Shown: piece after piece, positions 43,560 to 53,310 of the stretch
How the letters are laid out: each line of letters starts with the position of its first letter
How positions within the stretch are numbered: the first letter of the stretch is position 1
NCBI GenBank assembly: GCA_946406115.1
Contig: OX291553.1
Location: 7,011,001-7,075,000, forward strand
Direction of reading: 5' to 3'
DNA from: Apoda limacodes
Lineage: Eukaryota; Arthropoda; Insecta; Lepidoptera; Limacodidae
DNA: 64,000 nt
Notes under the pieces: model-generated
What the model saw: only the letters and a program-made list of their open reading frames with translations
What the model was told of the DNA's origin: nothing
Database searches by the model: none
Translations under genes and position numbers: made by a program

Positions 43560-43990
43560 GTCATTAATTCAACTTACATTACCGCTGTTGGAAGGCTGTG
43601 TTCGACTCTGTTCGGGATTCAGTATAGTATAGTGTTATTTTTAAATTTAGGAATGTCACTGATATATAAAAGGTACAGGACAGGTCCGGACCAAATGCGC
43701 TTCCTTATGGTATCCTTACTTTAATACTTTTACTTCCAAAGTATCTTCTTGACTCATATATACGATTCCTGAGTTATGCATATGTTTTGGATAGCGTTTT
43801 TAGTTAAAGTATTAATGGCTGCGTGTCATACTTTATCAAATACCTGTGGTAAATCTTAAAAGGCAGTAGAGCGGACTTGTTCGTCTTGGAGTGTTTACTA
43901 TATTGTAATTGTGATTCGGTAACCTTTATCCATTGTAGACCGCTTCTTTTGAATCCGAACTCTTCAAAACAGGAAAACACTTTTTATATT
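43560..43990 (-). mobile_element. Jockey-clade RT remnant
   Basis: Minus-strand blocks in order: near 43985-43900 sequence like the HGFR..HST / RVTE block; at 43852-43827 PQVFDKV followed by a stop (motif A); at 43690-43645 GSAFGPDLSCTFYISDIPKF, matching the GVPQGSVLGPxLYxLYxSDIP block of jockey RT. Stops interrupt it. The 90-codon hydrophobic plus-strand frame at 43452-43724 is antisense to it and not a gene. The 41640-41770 piece, same strand and clade, may belong to the same or another copy. Confidence 0.7.
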
Positions 43991-45248
43991 TTTAAACTGA
44001 CACGCAGGAAAGGTTAAAATCGATCAACAGCACGTCGACACTTTTTCTCAACTAATCTCAAATTTTAATTGTAAAATATAAGTTTTGGTCACAATGTAAA
44101 TAACAGTTTCGTCATTTGTTTTGTATTTGTATGAATACATAAAACGGTTTGATACAAAAGGATAAAAGCAGTTTTTGTTCTAAATTTGGTAGCTTTTAAA
44201 ATACGAGTTAATTATGTAGGCACATAATAAATTGGCAATACAGTTTTGGAATTGGATTAGTTTGGCGTAACCCTTATATGTGTAAATAAAAGTTAAGAAG
44301 AAGGCATAAACAAACTTTATACTGTCATATTAAACCTACAAAAAGACATGCAACGACAAAGGCTACAGAAGATGCGAAAACTAGGTTTTCTTAGTTTTCC
44401 CAGTATTGGAAGCCCAGATAAAGGCCTAGTCACCTTCAAAATTGCCGCAATGGGACGAGCTGTAAAGTTTTTTTCATTAAAACTTTTAACAGGGACCCTT
44501 TAAATTCTAAAAAAAGTGATGAAAAAAGTATTATATTTATATATATATTATAATTTTATTTTGGAACTAAAGTACTTAAAGTTTAAAATCGATCAAGAGC
44601 ACGGCGCGCGGCGACACGTTGACAAAATAACGAAATTTAGAATTGATGACATGAAACTTTCTCAGGGTCTCTTCTGCAGCTCTTCGCAGACAAACATTGC
44701 CGATCTAGAAATTGTAGTCCTCCTCTGAGTATTTTTGGAAATAAATCAAATTGAATGGTGCGAGTACCGATTTTAGTCGGTAGTCCCGTTTGACGGAGTA
44801 TTATTGCCGAGGCGTTGTCGTAGTTAAAGAAGATGCTACTGCATGGGGGACGGACGGGTAGTTCTTGCACCTACTTTGTGTAAAGGCTCTATACTCAACG
44901 TATGGCTGGTGCGAGTCTTTACCCAGACAGGCTGATTAGTATTATGGCTAATTTACACTTTGTTATTATCGAATCTCATGAAACCAAAAACCGCGCGCAC
45001 TTTATAATTAATTCTTTTTTGTTTAAAATTTACGAAACTTAAAAGTTTACCTTTCCTTTCTTCCCAGTCATTTTAAATTTTTTCAATTAATTTTGCTATA
45101 TATTTTTTTATTCTATAACTTATTTTGTTGTCAAAAATCTTACAAAGTGAGAATTCCCGACGACCCTAAAGTAACAAAAAGCATAGGACCTTTTATTTGA
45201 GTCAGAGAGCAAGAGCATTGTTTTGACACTTCATACAAAATCGACAGG
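43991..45248. other. Spacer; one unassigned minus-strand frame
   Basis: The minus frame 44637-44870 (77 codons, with DNASAIILRQTGLPTKIGTR) has a protein-like look but no family I recognise; it could be another LINE piece. Nothing else supported. Confidence 0.35.
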
Positions 45249-45309
45249 TCTGTGCTTGACAACTTGTTTCTAAATTGGAGAAACTTAGAAACAAGTTGTC
45301 AAGTACAGA
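45249..45309. repeat. 25-bp hairpin, 24 of 25 paired
   Basis: Arm 45249-45273 (TCTGTGCTTGACAACTTGTTTCTAA in two parts: TCTGTGCTTGAC, AACTTGTTTCTAA) against 45285-45309, loop 11 nt. One G/A mismatch. The right arm runs into the LINE-A remnant. Confidence 0.9.
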
Positions 45310-45530
45310 CTTGTTTCAGAGAAAGTTTTGCCTCCGAACACTTTAGGTCGTGGAATGAGGTAATTGTCGAGTTTTTTCTTAGTAGCCCAAAGTTAGACGA
45401 AGTGATTAAATTTCAAAGTGTATTTCAAAACATATACGCGATCAATTTCCTAGTTTTGCAAGGCTTCAGTTACTGCTTAACATCAGGTGGTTCGTATGCT
45501 TGTTCACCATCTTAATGATTTACAAAAATA
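45306..45530 (+). mobile_element. LINE-A remnant, strongly diverged 3' end
   Basis: CGAACACTTTAGGTCGTGGA, ATGAGG matches the RTLRLWNE codons; the 3' part GCTTAACATCAGGTGGTTCG, TATGCTTGTTCACCATCTTA, ATGATTTACAAAA matches the family end. Older than the other copies. Confidence 0.7.
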
Positions 45531-45540
45531 CAATCAAATA

Positions 45541-45650
45541 TACTATGGTTCATCATAACAGCTTATTCTGGTCCACTGCTGGAAACTTGGTCATGCCTAC
45601 TCTATTGCGCGGCACTTCACTCGGACCTCTGCCTACCGCTTACTATGGTT
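45541..45650 (-). mobile_element. 90-bp RTE-type 3' end with 10-bp target duplication
   Basis: TACTATGGTT at 45541-45550 is repeated exactly at 45641-45650. On the minus strand the 90-bp insert ends CCAGCAGTGGACCAGAATAA, GCTGTTATGATG. I recognise this as the typical 3' end of lepidopteran RTE elements (CCCAGCAGTGGGAC...GCTGATGATGATG). So this is an extremely 5'-truncated copy with both target repeats still perfect. Confidence 0.75.
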
Positions 45651-46471
45651 AATTTTCCAAAACATAAGTAGGTAAATTTATATTTTTCTGTACGGACTTT
45701 AAAAAACCCGTATAAACTTAGGTGCATAAATCTATAAATTCTCAAGTAACGCATTAAGTTGTCAATTAGTTGTTTGTTTCTAAAGCTGGACACAATTTAA
45801 CATAAAATAAAAACTTTCAGACATAATTAAAGCAATATATTCTTCATATCACTAGCTCGGCAAGGCATTTAATTATTCATCCGATTTCGATGCGGTTTTC
45901 TGCATTATGTGGATGTCATTTCAGAGCAGGTTTGAAAACATGTTTTACAGCTGTAGAGCACTTGAGAGCGTCACAGAAAGTATTTAGCCAACTCCGATAC
46001 GGTTTCTTGCATTTTATCATAATTTTAATGTTCGATGTCCCATTTCTGTGGGGTAAAAAAATCGAGTTTGTATTGTAACTAAAAAGGCTGCAAAATTCTT
46101 TGTGTCTAGTGCTTTAGAATTCCTCGCTACGCTCGGGATTCAGGTGTTGCGCTTGTGCCAAATAACAACTTTACCGACGGCGCTGACGGTGGCGGTGCTC
46201 GCTTTGAATACTTTGATTGAGATATGAATTTAGTAACAATAACATTGCACCTTTAGGTATTTACACGATATTTTACTGTCGCTGATTTCTAAAATTAAAC
46301 TGCCATTTTCCTTATTTTGATTCATTCTTTCGTTGACTCATTTATGTGCAGTTATATATATTATTTTTTTCTTTTTTTTTGTTTCCATTACTCAGAAAAT
46401 GGGATCACCTTCACAAACTCAAAGTGTCACTAAATGATAAGCTCTAAGTTTCTCAGTGTGGTGCAATAAGT
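45651..46471. other. Spacer
   Basis: The 62-codon frame 45890-46078 is unrecognised. No other feature. Confidence 0.45.
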
Positions 46472-46767
46472 AATAGAAAGATTTTTTTCCATTAAAATCA
46501 TTATTGTGATCCTGGAGTCCTTTCCGGATTGTGAGAGAGCATAGTTGTGAAATTTGATACATTACCGCCTTAATTCTGTCCATTTTGTGGCGCCACTGTC
46601 GCGTACACGTGTTTAAATCAAAGGAATGCTCCCGCTCACCGTCTACTTAATAGCGTGCACTATTTATTTTAGTCATTGCGTCATGAGATAGGCCTCAAGT
46701 CTTGGAGTCCTCTCCGAGCCTCCAGGACCACAATTAGGATTTTAATGGTAGGTAAAATCTTTCTATT
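46472..46767. mobile_element. Foldback element, about 46-bp inverted arms
   Basis: 46472-46517 (AATAGAAAGATTTTTTTCCA, TTAAAATCATTATTGTGATC, CTGGAG) matches the reverse complement of 46720-46767 with a few changes and a short indel. Inside and just outside, GAGTCCTTTCCGGATTGTGA (46516), GAGTCCTCTCCGAG (46705) and CGTCCTCTTCTGGTTGTGAG (46779) are direct relatives, so each arm is part of a longer diverged unit. Non-coding, 296 bp. Confidence 0.7.
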
Positions 46768-47426
46768 GTGGCCCCTACGTCCTCTTCTGGTTGTGAGACG
46801 TGTCTGTTATCACCTGGTGAGTGGTTCGGTCATTGCTTATAAATAAGTGCTTTATTAATGCATACAAAAAGAATAAGGATTTGTTGATTAAATTTGCAAA
46901 ATAACTGTATTAAAAAAAAAGTACGTTATCCATATAATATATACCAACAAAAATTATAAGGATTTATTGATTAGATACCTAAGTCAAAAACGTATTAACT
47001 AATACATCTTAGTGAAATTGGTTGAAAATCGTAGACGAAATTAAACTGCCTTTAATCCCTTGATCTTTTTAATTATATTTATCTTAAAATCCTATTTTAA
47101 CCTTTTTAAATATTTTAAAAATTCAAAAATAGGAAACATAAGGAATTCAAATAAAGACATTCATTGCACACAAAAACAAAATAAAACATAAATAGTGATA
47201 ATACATGTAGTGTAGTTTTATTAAGTGCTAGACTGTAAGCTCAGAGCGTAGACTACGGGCTACCCGTACATTGCTTGAATACGTTTTAAAATCTGTTCCA
47301 AGAGTTTAGCAGGCGATTGAACGGTATGTTGCGTACAGTCTACGCGACACTACAAATTGACAATAATAAAAGCAATAGAAAGAATTAGAATGTTCCAAAT
47401 ATCCAATTGGAACTTATGTAACAAAT
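46768..47426. other. Spacer
   Basis: Nothing recognised. Confidence 0.45.
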
Positions 47427-47767
47427 TTAAGAGGATACGATTCGATTGCGCCTCGAAGCGGGCTTCATACAAACGAATTTCTCGTTAGTTTTTGACATTT
47501 ACTGATCAATCACTGTGAAAATTTTTAGTCCTAATCCCAAGCGGAATACCTCTGTCTGTGGTTTTCCAAAATTTTTTAAAATTATTAAGTAGATATATTT
47601 TTTGAATTATAAAATTAATAGAAAACTGGCACACTGCAGACCTAGATATTTATTATTAAAACATGTCTTCAAAATTTCGTGATGTTTGATCAGCAAATGT
47701 TAAAAATAAGTGAAAAATTCGTTTGTATGAAGCACGCTGAAAGGTGCTCCGAATCGTATTCTCTTAA
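47427..47767. mobile_element. TTAA-flanked MITE with about 50-bp terminal inverted repeats
   Basis: TTAA at 47427-47430 and 47764-47767 bracket the element. The left end GAGGATACGATTCGATTGCG, CCTCGAAGCGGGCTTCATAC, AAACGAATTTCTC matches the reverse complement of the right end GAAAAATTCGTTTGTATGAA, GCACGCTGAAAGGTGCTCCG, AATCGTATTCTC with about ten differences or indel positions. 333 bp, AT-rich inside, no transposase. TTAA target preference is the hallmark of the piggyBac superfamily, though the terminal bases GAG differ from the usual piggyBac CCC start. Confidence 0.8.
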
Positions 47768-47814
47768 TAAAGACCGTTGATCTAGCTGTGCCAGTTTTTA
47801 ATTTCGGCATTCTA

Positions 47815-47849
47815 TAGTAGTAGTAGTAGGTAGGTAGTAGGAGGTAGTA
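47815..47849. repeat. (GTA)n / (GGTA)n microsatellite
   Basis: TAGTAGTAGTAGGTAGGTAG, TAGGAGGTAGTA: compound trinucleotide and tetranucleotide run. Confidence 0.9.
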
Positions 47850-48139
47850 TTTTACATTACTAATTTCACACCAGCGATGTTTAGGTATATAGGTTAGCGA
47901 TAAAGGATACGTGTTTGGTTGGAAGGTAGGAATCCGCGCGCCTTAATTATCTGTTATAAATTATCAATTTTTTTGTTTATTAGTTCATTTTTCGGTTTTT
48001 TATTTATGGTGTACGGTTAAACAATAGTTAATATCGCTAATTAGTTTGTTTGTATTTCGGTTATTTTAAATAATATTTTTTTTCGTTTATAGCATTGCTA
48101 ATTAGGTTTTTAGTTTGTGCCATTGTGAATTTTGTAACG

Positions 48140-48693
48140 ATGTCTAAACCGAGGGCGAGAGTTTTGTATATCTTGCGTTGCTAGCCATCGGCTAAGCTAA
48201 AAATAAGGAGGCCGAACAAAAGGCGGCCCTAACTGCGCTGTCGGGACAGGATGGAGGTGCTGAGCCAGGCCTAACGAGAGCTGGTTGACTCAGATTTGAA
48301 GCCGGAGGCCATGGCCAAGATCTTGGCGGATATTGATCAGGCCGAGGAGATAGCGGACGAGATCAGACAGGCTGTAGGGGATCTCGTCGTGCCCCAGCTG
48401 AAAGGGGGGCCCGCTGGCCCTAACCTAAGAACGTCGGCACTACTGAGTAGGCTGCCGGTGTTGGATTTTCCCAGGTTTGCAGGAAAGGTTAGCCAGTGGC
48501 CTCACTCAGGAATATCTTCGTCAGCCTGGTCGACGCCCGCTCGGATGCGGTACGGCAATTGGCAGACGCGCACGTCTCCGCCATTCTGGGGCTGCCACGG
48601 GTTCAGGACGTTAGGGACCTACAGATTGGGTTCTTTTACGTCTTACTAGTGGCCTACAACGCCTTGAAGGCCTTGCGCCTGCCAGTGGAGTAG
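48140..48693 (+). pseudogene. Gag-like fragment of an LTR retrotransposon
   Basis: A GC-rich island in AT-rich DNA. Reading from ATG at 48140 gives MSKPRARVLYILRC then stops; the same frame reopens at 48296-48480 with a charged, coiled-coil-like segment (AKILADIDQAEEIADEIRQA) and LPVLDFPRFAGKVSQW. The phrase LP.L..P.F.G....W is typical of the Gag-associated DUF1759 region of BEL/Pao-type retrotransposons. A frameshift at about 48490 moves the reading to the frame of 48496-48693 (FVSLVDARSD, VSAILGLPRVQDVRDL, ALKALRLPVE), which fits the following part of the same kind of protein. It ends at a stop where the hairpin begins. No pol or LTR was seen. The assignment rests on motif resemblance only. 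Confidence 0.5.
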
Positions 48694-48737
48694 TGGTCTT
48701 TCCTGCTCCACTGGCAGGCCCAAAGCCTTCAAGGCGT
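48659..48737. repeat. 32-bp inverted duplication at the end of the Gag-like fragment
   Basis: 48659-48690 (ACGCCTTGAAGGCCTTGCGC, CTGCCAGTGGAG) is repeated in reverse complement at 48706-48737 with two mismatches, around a 15-nt loop. The right arm is the last GC-rich sequence before AT-rich DNA resumes. Confidence 0.95.
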
Positions 48738-49893
48738 GCCCAAATTTGCAATTTTTTTTGGAAGAAGAGTGTCATGTGTGGTTTCATGCAAGCGAAGTCT
48801 GTTAGGTTACATATACACCAACTACAAACTGTAATACAGATCAGAGTTTTGGAAATAAGTAATTATTTTTACCTTTTTAGTGCATCTTCGGCTTCAAGCC
48901 GGTTTATTTTTGATGAAAAAAAAAATTTTTTTTACTTTTGAGTGACGTGTTGCTTTTTCCGTACCCTAGAAACATCTATACTAGTATCAAATTCTTATAC
49001 TATTATCAACATAAAAGGCGTTTCACCAGTTTCAAATTAACACCAATAATTTTTTTTTGACCAAAGTTTAAGTTTTATTAATATGGGACCAACTCGCAAG
49101 TATATCCTGTCGAATTAAAAAAAAACCACGAAAATCGGTTCATAAACAAAAAAGTTATGGTTGAACAACTATAAAAAAATATATATATATACAGTCGAAT
49201 TGAGAACGTCCTCCTTTTTTAAAGTCGCGTTAAAAACTAACTACACTTAAGAAAAACTGTGATCTTATATCCACATTTTCTAAGCTTGTTTGATTTTATA
49301 TGATGGGCTTACTATATGCTATTGTGATATTAGTAGTCTTTGTATCAGATATCACAATAAAAATTGTATTATAAAGCCCACGAGCACGAAGTCGCGGGAA
49401 TAAGCTAGTATACTATAAAATTATGATTAATTATGATGTACAGATTATAAGTTATAGCATTATCCGTGTATCATATAAATTATCCGTTCATAAAGCCTTA
49501 TAGAATTCTGAATTAGGTATGAGGTAGGTTAGGTTCTGAACATCATAACATAGACAGTAGCGACTAGGTACACTAGGTACATTTGGTGAGTAATTTTATA
49601 CTTCAGTAGTCTGCTTAGGGCTTTTTCTTTTGATGACATGGGTCGTTAACGGATAAAAAGCTGTGGTAGTTCCTTTTAAACGTGACTTCAGAAAATATGT
49701 TTCATCGTGACGTTTCCTCCATTTATCTTTCTTGAATAATCGTTTTGGTATTTCCATCTGCGTCCACAAATGATAAACTAAAAAGGATAAATATGAGTTA
49801 ATTAAGCAAAGAGGCTATGCACCACGGATAATCGTCCGTTGGCTGCTTGGTGTTGAAGGGGTTCCGGATGGTGGCGCTCAGACATGAACATAT
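48738..49893. other. Spacer with repeat tail
   Basis: GGGCTTACTATATGCTATTG / ATATCACAATAAAAATTGTA with AAAGCCC form an imperfect inverted repeat at 49303-49379. CACGAAGTCGCGGGAATAAG, CTAGTA (49386-49411) is the tail of a short lepidopteran element. No gene. Confidence 0.5.
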
Positions 49894-50448
49894 TGTATGT
49901 GTTTGTACACATATTTTCATAGATTAGTAACAGGTATACAACTGGGAAGTTTCTTGTCACTTCTTCTTCCCTTTGGCTTGTTTAAGAAGTAACATTAAGT
50001 TAAGTGGTGTGCATTCGTTGCCAGGCTGTCCTGTGGTAGCTGGGTAATTTCGTGATGTACAACGTCTTGATTGTGTGTATGCATATGGATATGTGTGCAT
50101 GTTTGGGTGATACACCCCTCTGGCACAGGGCGGCCGATGGTAGATTGCAGCGGGTTATTAATAGGTACTAAATATATTTATTGAATAATATATGCCGCCG
50201 GCAGGGCTCCAAATGAGAGTAGGCGCATCACAGTAACACGTATACTACGCCCGGAAGTAGTCCAGCTCCCACACAACAGCTAGGCAACAAATGAACATAA
50301 TATAAACTATCATCACCGCGGAAACTAGCCTAAGGGGAGAAGAAGTGACTAAAAACTTCTGGATGTACACCTGTATGCAATCAGCCATGCAGAACCACCC
50401 ATTTAGTACACAACATCTGTCCAAATATGTATAAACACATATACGAAA
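49894..50448. repeat. Head-to-head copies of an unidentified 150-190 bp repeat
   Basis: 49894-50045 (GTATGTGTTTGTACACATAT, ACAGGTATACAACTGGGAAG, GTCACTTCTTCTTCCC, GTTGCCAGGCTGTCCTGTGG, TAGCTGG) matches the reverse complement of 50262-50448 (TATGTGTTTATACATATTTG, ACAGGTGTACATCCAGAAG, GTCACTTCTTCTCCCC, GTTGCCTAGCTGTTGTGTGG, GAGCTGG) with gaps. The minus frame 50245-50472 lies in the right copy. Family not identified. Confidence 0.65.
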
Positions 50449-50659
50449 ACCAGGCAACCAAAGGCGGATCATTGCACATGATGCATTCCCTGGTGGCTCG
50501 CACAGTGAATAAAGTTTATGACAAAGTCATTTATGTACTAGCAAGATGAAGGGAGTGAATTTAAAAATGTACTACTTTTATCTAATAACTTTTTATTTCG
50601 CTACTGTACGTAGATACTACAGGTCTTTTGACGACTTGCGATTATTTGAGCTTTAAATT

Positions 50660-50725
50660 TCAAAAATACATATATATTTATATATATATTATATACATTA
50701 TATATATATTATATATATATATAAA
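50660..50725. repeat. AT-rich microsatellite
   Basis: Interrupted TATATA runs (about 66 bp) that explain the IYIYII frame. Confidence 0.9.
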
Positions 50726-51417
50726 CAATTTTATTATACTAATTAAAATAATATGTCTCTGCAAATTCAGTGTTTTATTTTATTTTGTACAAAAGTCTAA
50801 ATTCTCATCTTAAGCACCTGCAAGGTTACTTTATCGTGTTCATTTTTTTTGTTATTAGAATATATATTCCAATCTGATAAAGTTTATGCTCAGCTTAGAC
50901 CTTGCGCAGATGGACATTGGACAGTACGAGTAACACAGCTGTATTTGACCATTACTCATTAAGGCCATCGCTGCGGTCCACTAGCGCCGCCACTGGATAT
51001 TTTTTATTCACTGCTCGTATAAAGGGTATTTAAAAAAATGTTTGAACGAAAAATAAAACTTGTCATAAGCTAATTTAAAAAGGGTAAGTAAAGTTTCTAG
51101 AATAAATATGCAAGTTGTAGATAGCACATTTGCTAAAAGTGGCTGCTTTAAGCAGATTTGCTATCTATAACTCAGAAGTATGTTATAAAAAACAATATAA
51201 AACGTTTTGAAAATAGCTTATAACTAGTTTTATGTTGCGTTCAATAAAATTTTTGAAAAACGCTTCCTACGAAGAGCGAATGAAAAATATTCAATGGCGG
51301 CGGACCATAGGTTTTCTTAGTTTTTAAGAGAGAAATATTAATATTTTTTAATGTTGTAGTTATCATATTATTCGGAACTACTTTATGGCAAAAAGGACGA
51401 AAAGATAAATTAAAGTA
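50726..51417. other. Spacer
   Basis: AGCACATTTGCTAAAAGTGG / GATTTGCTATCTATAAC near 51123-51175 form a weak inverted pair. No gene. Confidence 0.4.
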
Positions 51418-52130
51418 GGTGAAAAAAAAAAAACGCAGACTACTAGAGCCTCGATGGAGGGCCGCACTATCGCCATTGCGCTATCACGACTGTAACTCCA
51501 CCGTTGTTCATATCCTAAGCAGTAATATTTAGCTGCGTTTTGTTGATGACATAAAGAGCTATGACATCGCAAAGGCATTAAAATCACTCTGTTCACCAAA
51601 TGTAAACAAACAATATGGCCGTTCACTATTTGACAGCGCATCCACTACTCTATCTGCCGATCATGTGCAGCAAATGCGTTGAATGCGGTCCGGCAGTTAC
51701 GTCATAGCGCATTCATTTTTGGTCAACAGTACGATCGAATGTGCATAGACAGCATTAGGCGCATTCAATGCGTGTAATGCTTGTCAAAAGAAAAAACGCC
51801 CCTTGTAGTAGGTGACTGGTAGGTAGATGGAGGGTTTAAACTATCGCAACTGAAACTTCACCGCAATTTGTCATAAGCCGTAATATATAGCTGCGTTTTG
51901 TTGACGGCATTAAGGGCTGTTACATCGCATAGGCATTGAAATCGTTCTGTTCACTAAATGTTAAATAACAATTGGGCGTTCACTATTTGACAGCACATCC
52001 CGACTGCTCTCCGAGCATGTGCAGCATGCGGTCTGGAGGAGATGTCATAGTGCATTCATTTCTAGTCAACAGAAAGATCGAATATGCGCATATAAAGCAT
52101 TTTTTTTTCAACAAAACGCCTCTTATAATA
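51418..52130. repeat. Diverged tandem duplication, 358-bp period
   Basis: AGCTGCGTTTTGTTGATGAC at 51531 recurs as AGCTGCGTTTTGTTGACGGC at 51889. Colinear blocks before and after match: ACTATCGC, GTAATATTTAGC/GTAATATATAGC, ACATCGCAAAGGCATTAAAA/ACATCGCATAGGCATTGAAA, GTTCACTATTTGACAGC (51622 and 51979), GCATGTGCAGC, GTCAACAG. Unit 1 carries an extra segment near 51680. Only short shadow frames. Confidence 0.85.
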
Positions 52131-52570
52131 TTAAAGGTGACGAACGTGTTGTGAGTGTCGCTTTTGTTATTCGATATACACAATTCGTGAAATCTACATA
52201 TTTATCGGATTATGCAATTATATTCTTTGTTTATCGAAATTTATTTTGATTTGGTCAGTGTATAAAATTTGCCTTAAAAGATTAAATAAATAAAGGAAAT
52301 AATAATTATATTATAGCTTCTGAACAAAAATTGATTCAATATAATTAATATTAATTATATGAATAAGTCACTGAATAAAAAAAAAAAAACTAGTTTATCT
52401 TTACAAAAGTAAATGGTTCGTAAACCTTGTACTATACTGCATTTTATTGGACATTGCTGGTTTTTAAAATTAAATGTTATCTGTTAACTTAATCTTATTA
52501 AATATTTCTTAAAGGTTGTCAAAAGTATTCTTTAAAATCAATGAACTATCATGCCTGTAGGTATTCAAAA
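52131..52570. other. AT-rich spacer
   Basis: Nothing recognised. Confidence 0.45.
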
Positions 52571-53026
52571 AAACTGGCCAAAGTGCGAGTTGGACTCGCG
52601 CACTGAAGGTTCCGTACCTACCACCATCATGTAATTTACAAACACAGACAAAAAATAGTGTGCCGTTAAGCGGTCACCCATCTAAGTACTGACCAAGCCC
52701 GACGTTGTTTAACTTTGAATATCGTTTCCAACAAACAAATGTGTTATTGTTTCTCTTAATAATAAGCTAAATGCCGCTGTAACGTTTATATTTGTTGTTA
52801 TACTTTAGAGATCACACAAACTATAGCTGCAAGATTGAAGCTAGTTTGTGTTACTGTTTTCACGATATAGTAACTATCTTATTAAGAGTTTACACATTTT
52901 TTTTTTGAAAACAGGTTTGGTCAGTGTTTGGATGGGTGGTTTTCGTTTTTTTTTGTGTTCGTAAATTACGTACCTCGTGGTACGGAACCCACGGTGCGCT
53001 AGTACGACTTGCACTTGACCAATGTT
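52571..53026. mobile_element. Palindromic 5S rRNA-derived TIR element
   Basis: Left end AACTGGCCAAAGTGCGAGTT, GGACTCGCGCACTGAAGGTT, CCGTACC and right end GGTACGGAACCCACGGTGCG, CTAGTACGACTTGCACTTGA, CCAATGTT are inverted. Just inside each end is a 5S rRNA-like block: antisense at 52660-52716 (CGGTCACCCATCTAAGTACT, GACCAAGCCCGACGTTGTTT, AACTTTGA) and a shorter sense block at 52914-52942 (GGTTTGGTCAGTGTTTGGAT, GGGTGG). So the 5S segment forms part of the inverted arms. It resembles 16891-17160 but is longer. Confidence 0.8.
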
Positions 53027-53068
53027 ATAAACGCATGAAAATTTACGTAATTTACGAAAAAAGACAAA

Positions 53069-53310
53069 ACAAAAACTGTGCCGCCAAGCGATTACCCATC
53101 CAAGTGCTGACCAAGCCCGACGTTGCTTAACTTTGAATATAGTTTTCCAACAAACAAATGTGTTATTGTTTCGCTAAATAATAAGCTAGATGGTGCTGTA
53201 CCGGTACTTTTCAAAAGGTTAGTTTTTATTATTTGTTTTACTTTAGAGTTCAGACTATTTTGCACTGCAAGTTTGAAGTTTGTATGTATTGCTATTTTTA
53301 CGATAGAGCA
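53069..53310. repeat. Second copy of the 5S-derived half element
   Basis: Directly repeats 52653-52871: GTGCCGCCAAGCGATTACCC, ATCCAAGTGCTGACCAAGCC, CGACGTTGCTTAACTTTGAA (5S antisense, 53078-53136), then CCAACAAACAAATGTGTTAT, TGTTTCGCTAAATAATAAGC and ACGATAGAGC. This 5S block is closer to 5S rRNA (AAGCAACGTCGGGC in sense) than the one at 52660. Confidence 0.8.

Noticed and set aside
43452..43724. 90-codon hydrophobic frame that could be a small membrane protein
   Set aside because: The opposite strand encodes a recognisable jockey RT block (GPDLSCTFYISDIPKF), so this is its antisense shadow.
44637..44870. 77-codon minus-strand frame as a host gene
   Set aside because: Protein-like in appearance but not assignable; could be transposon-derived. 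Left as unassigned.
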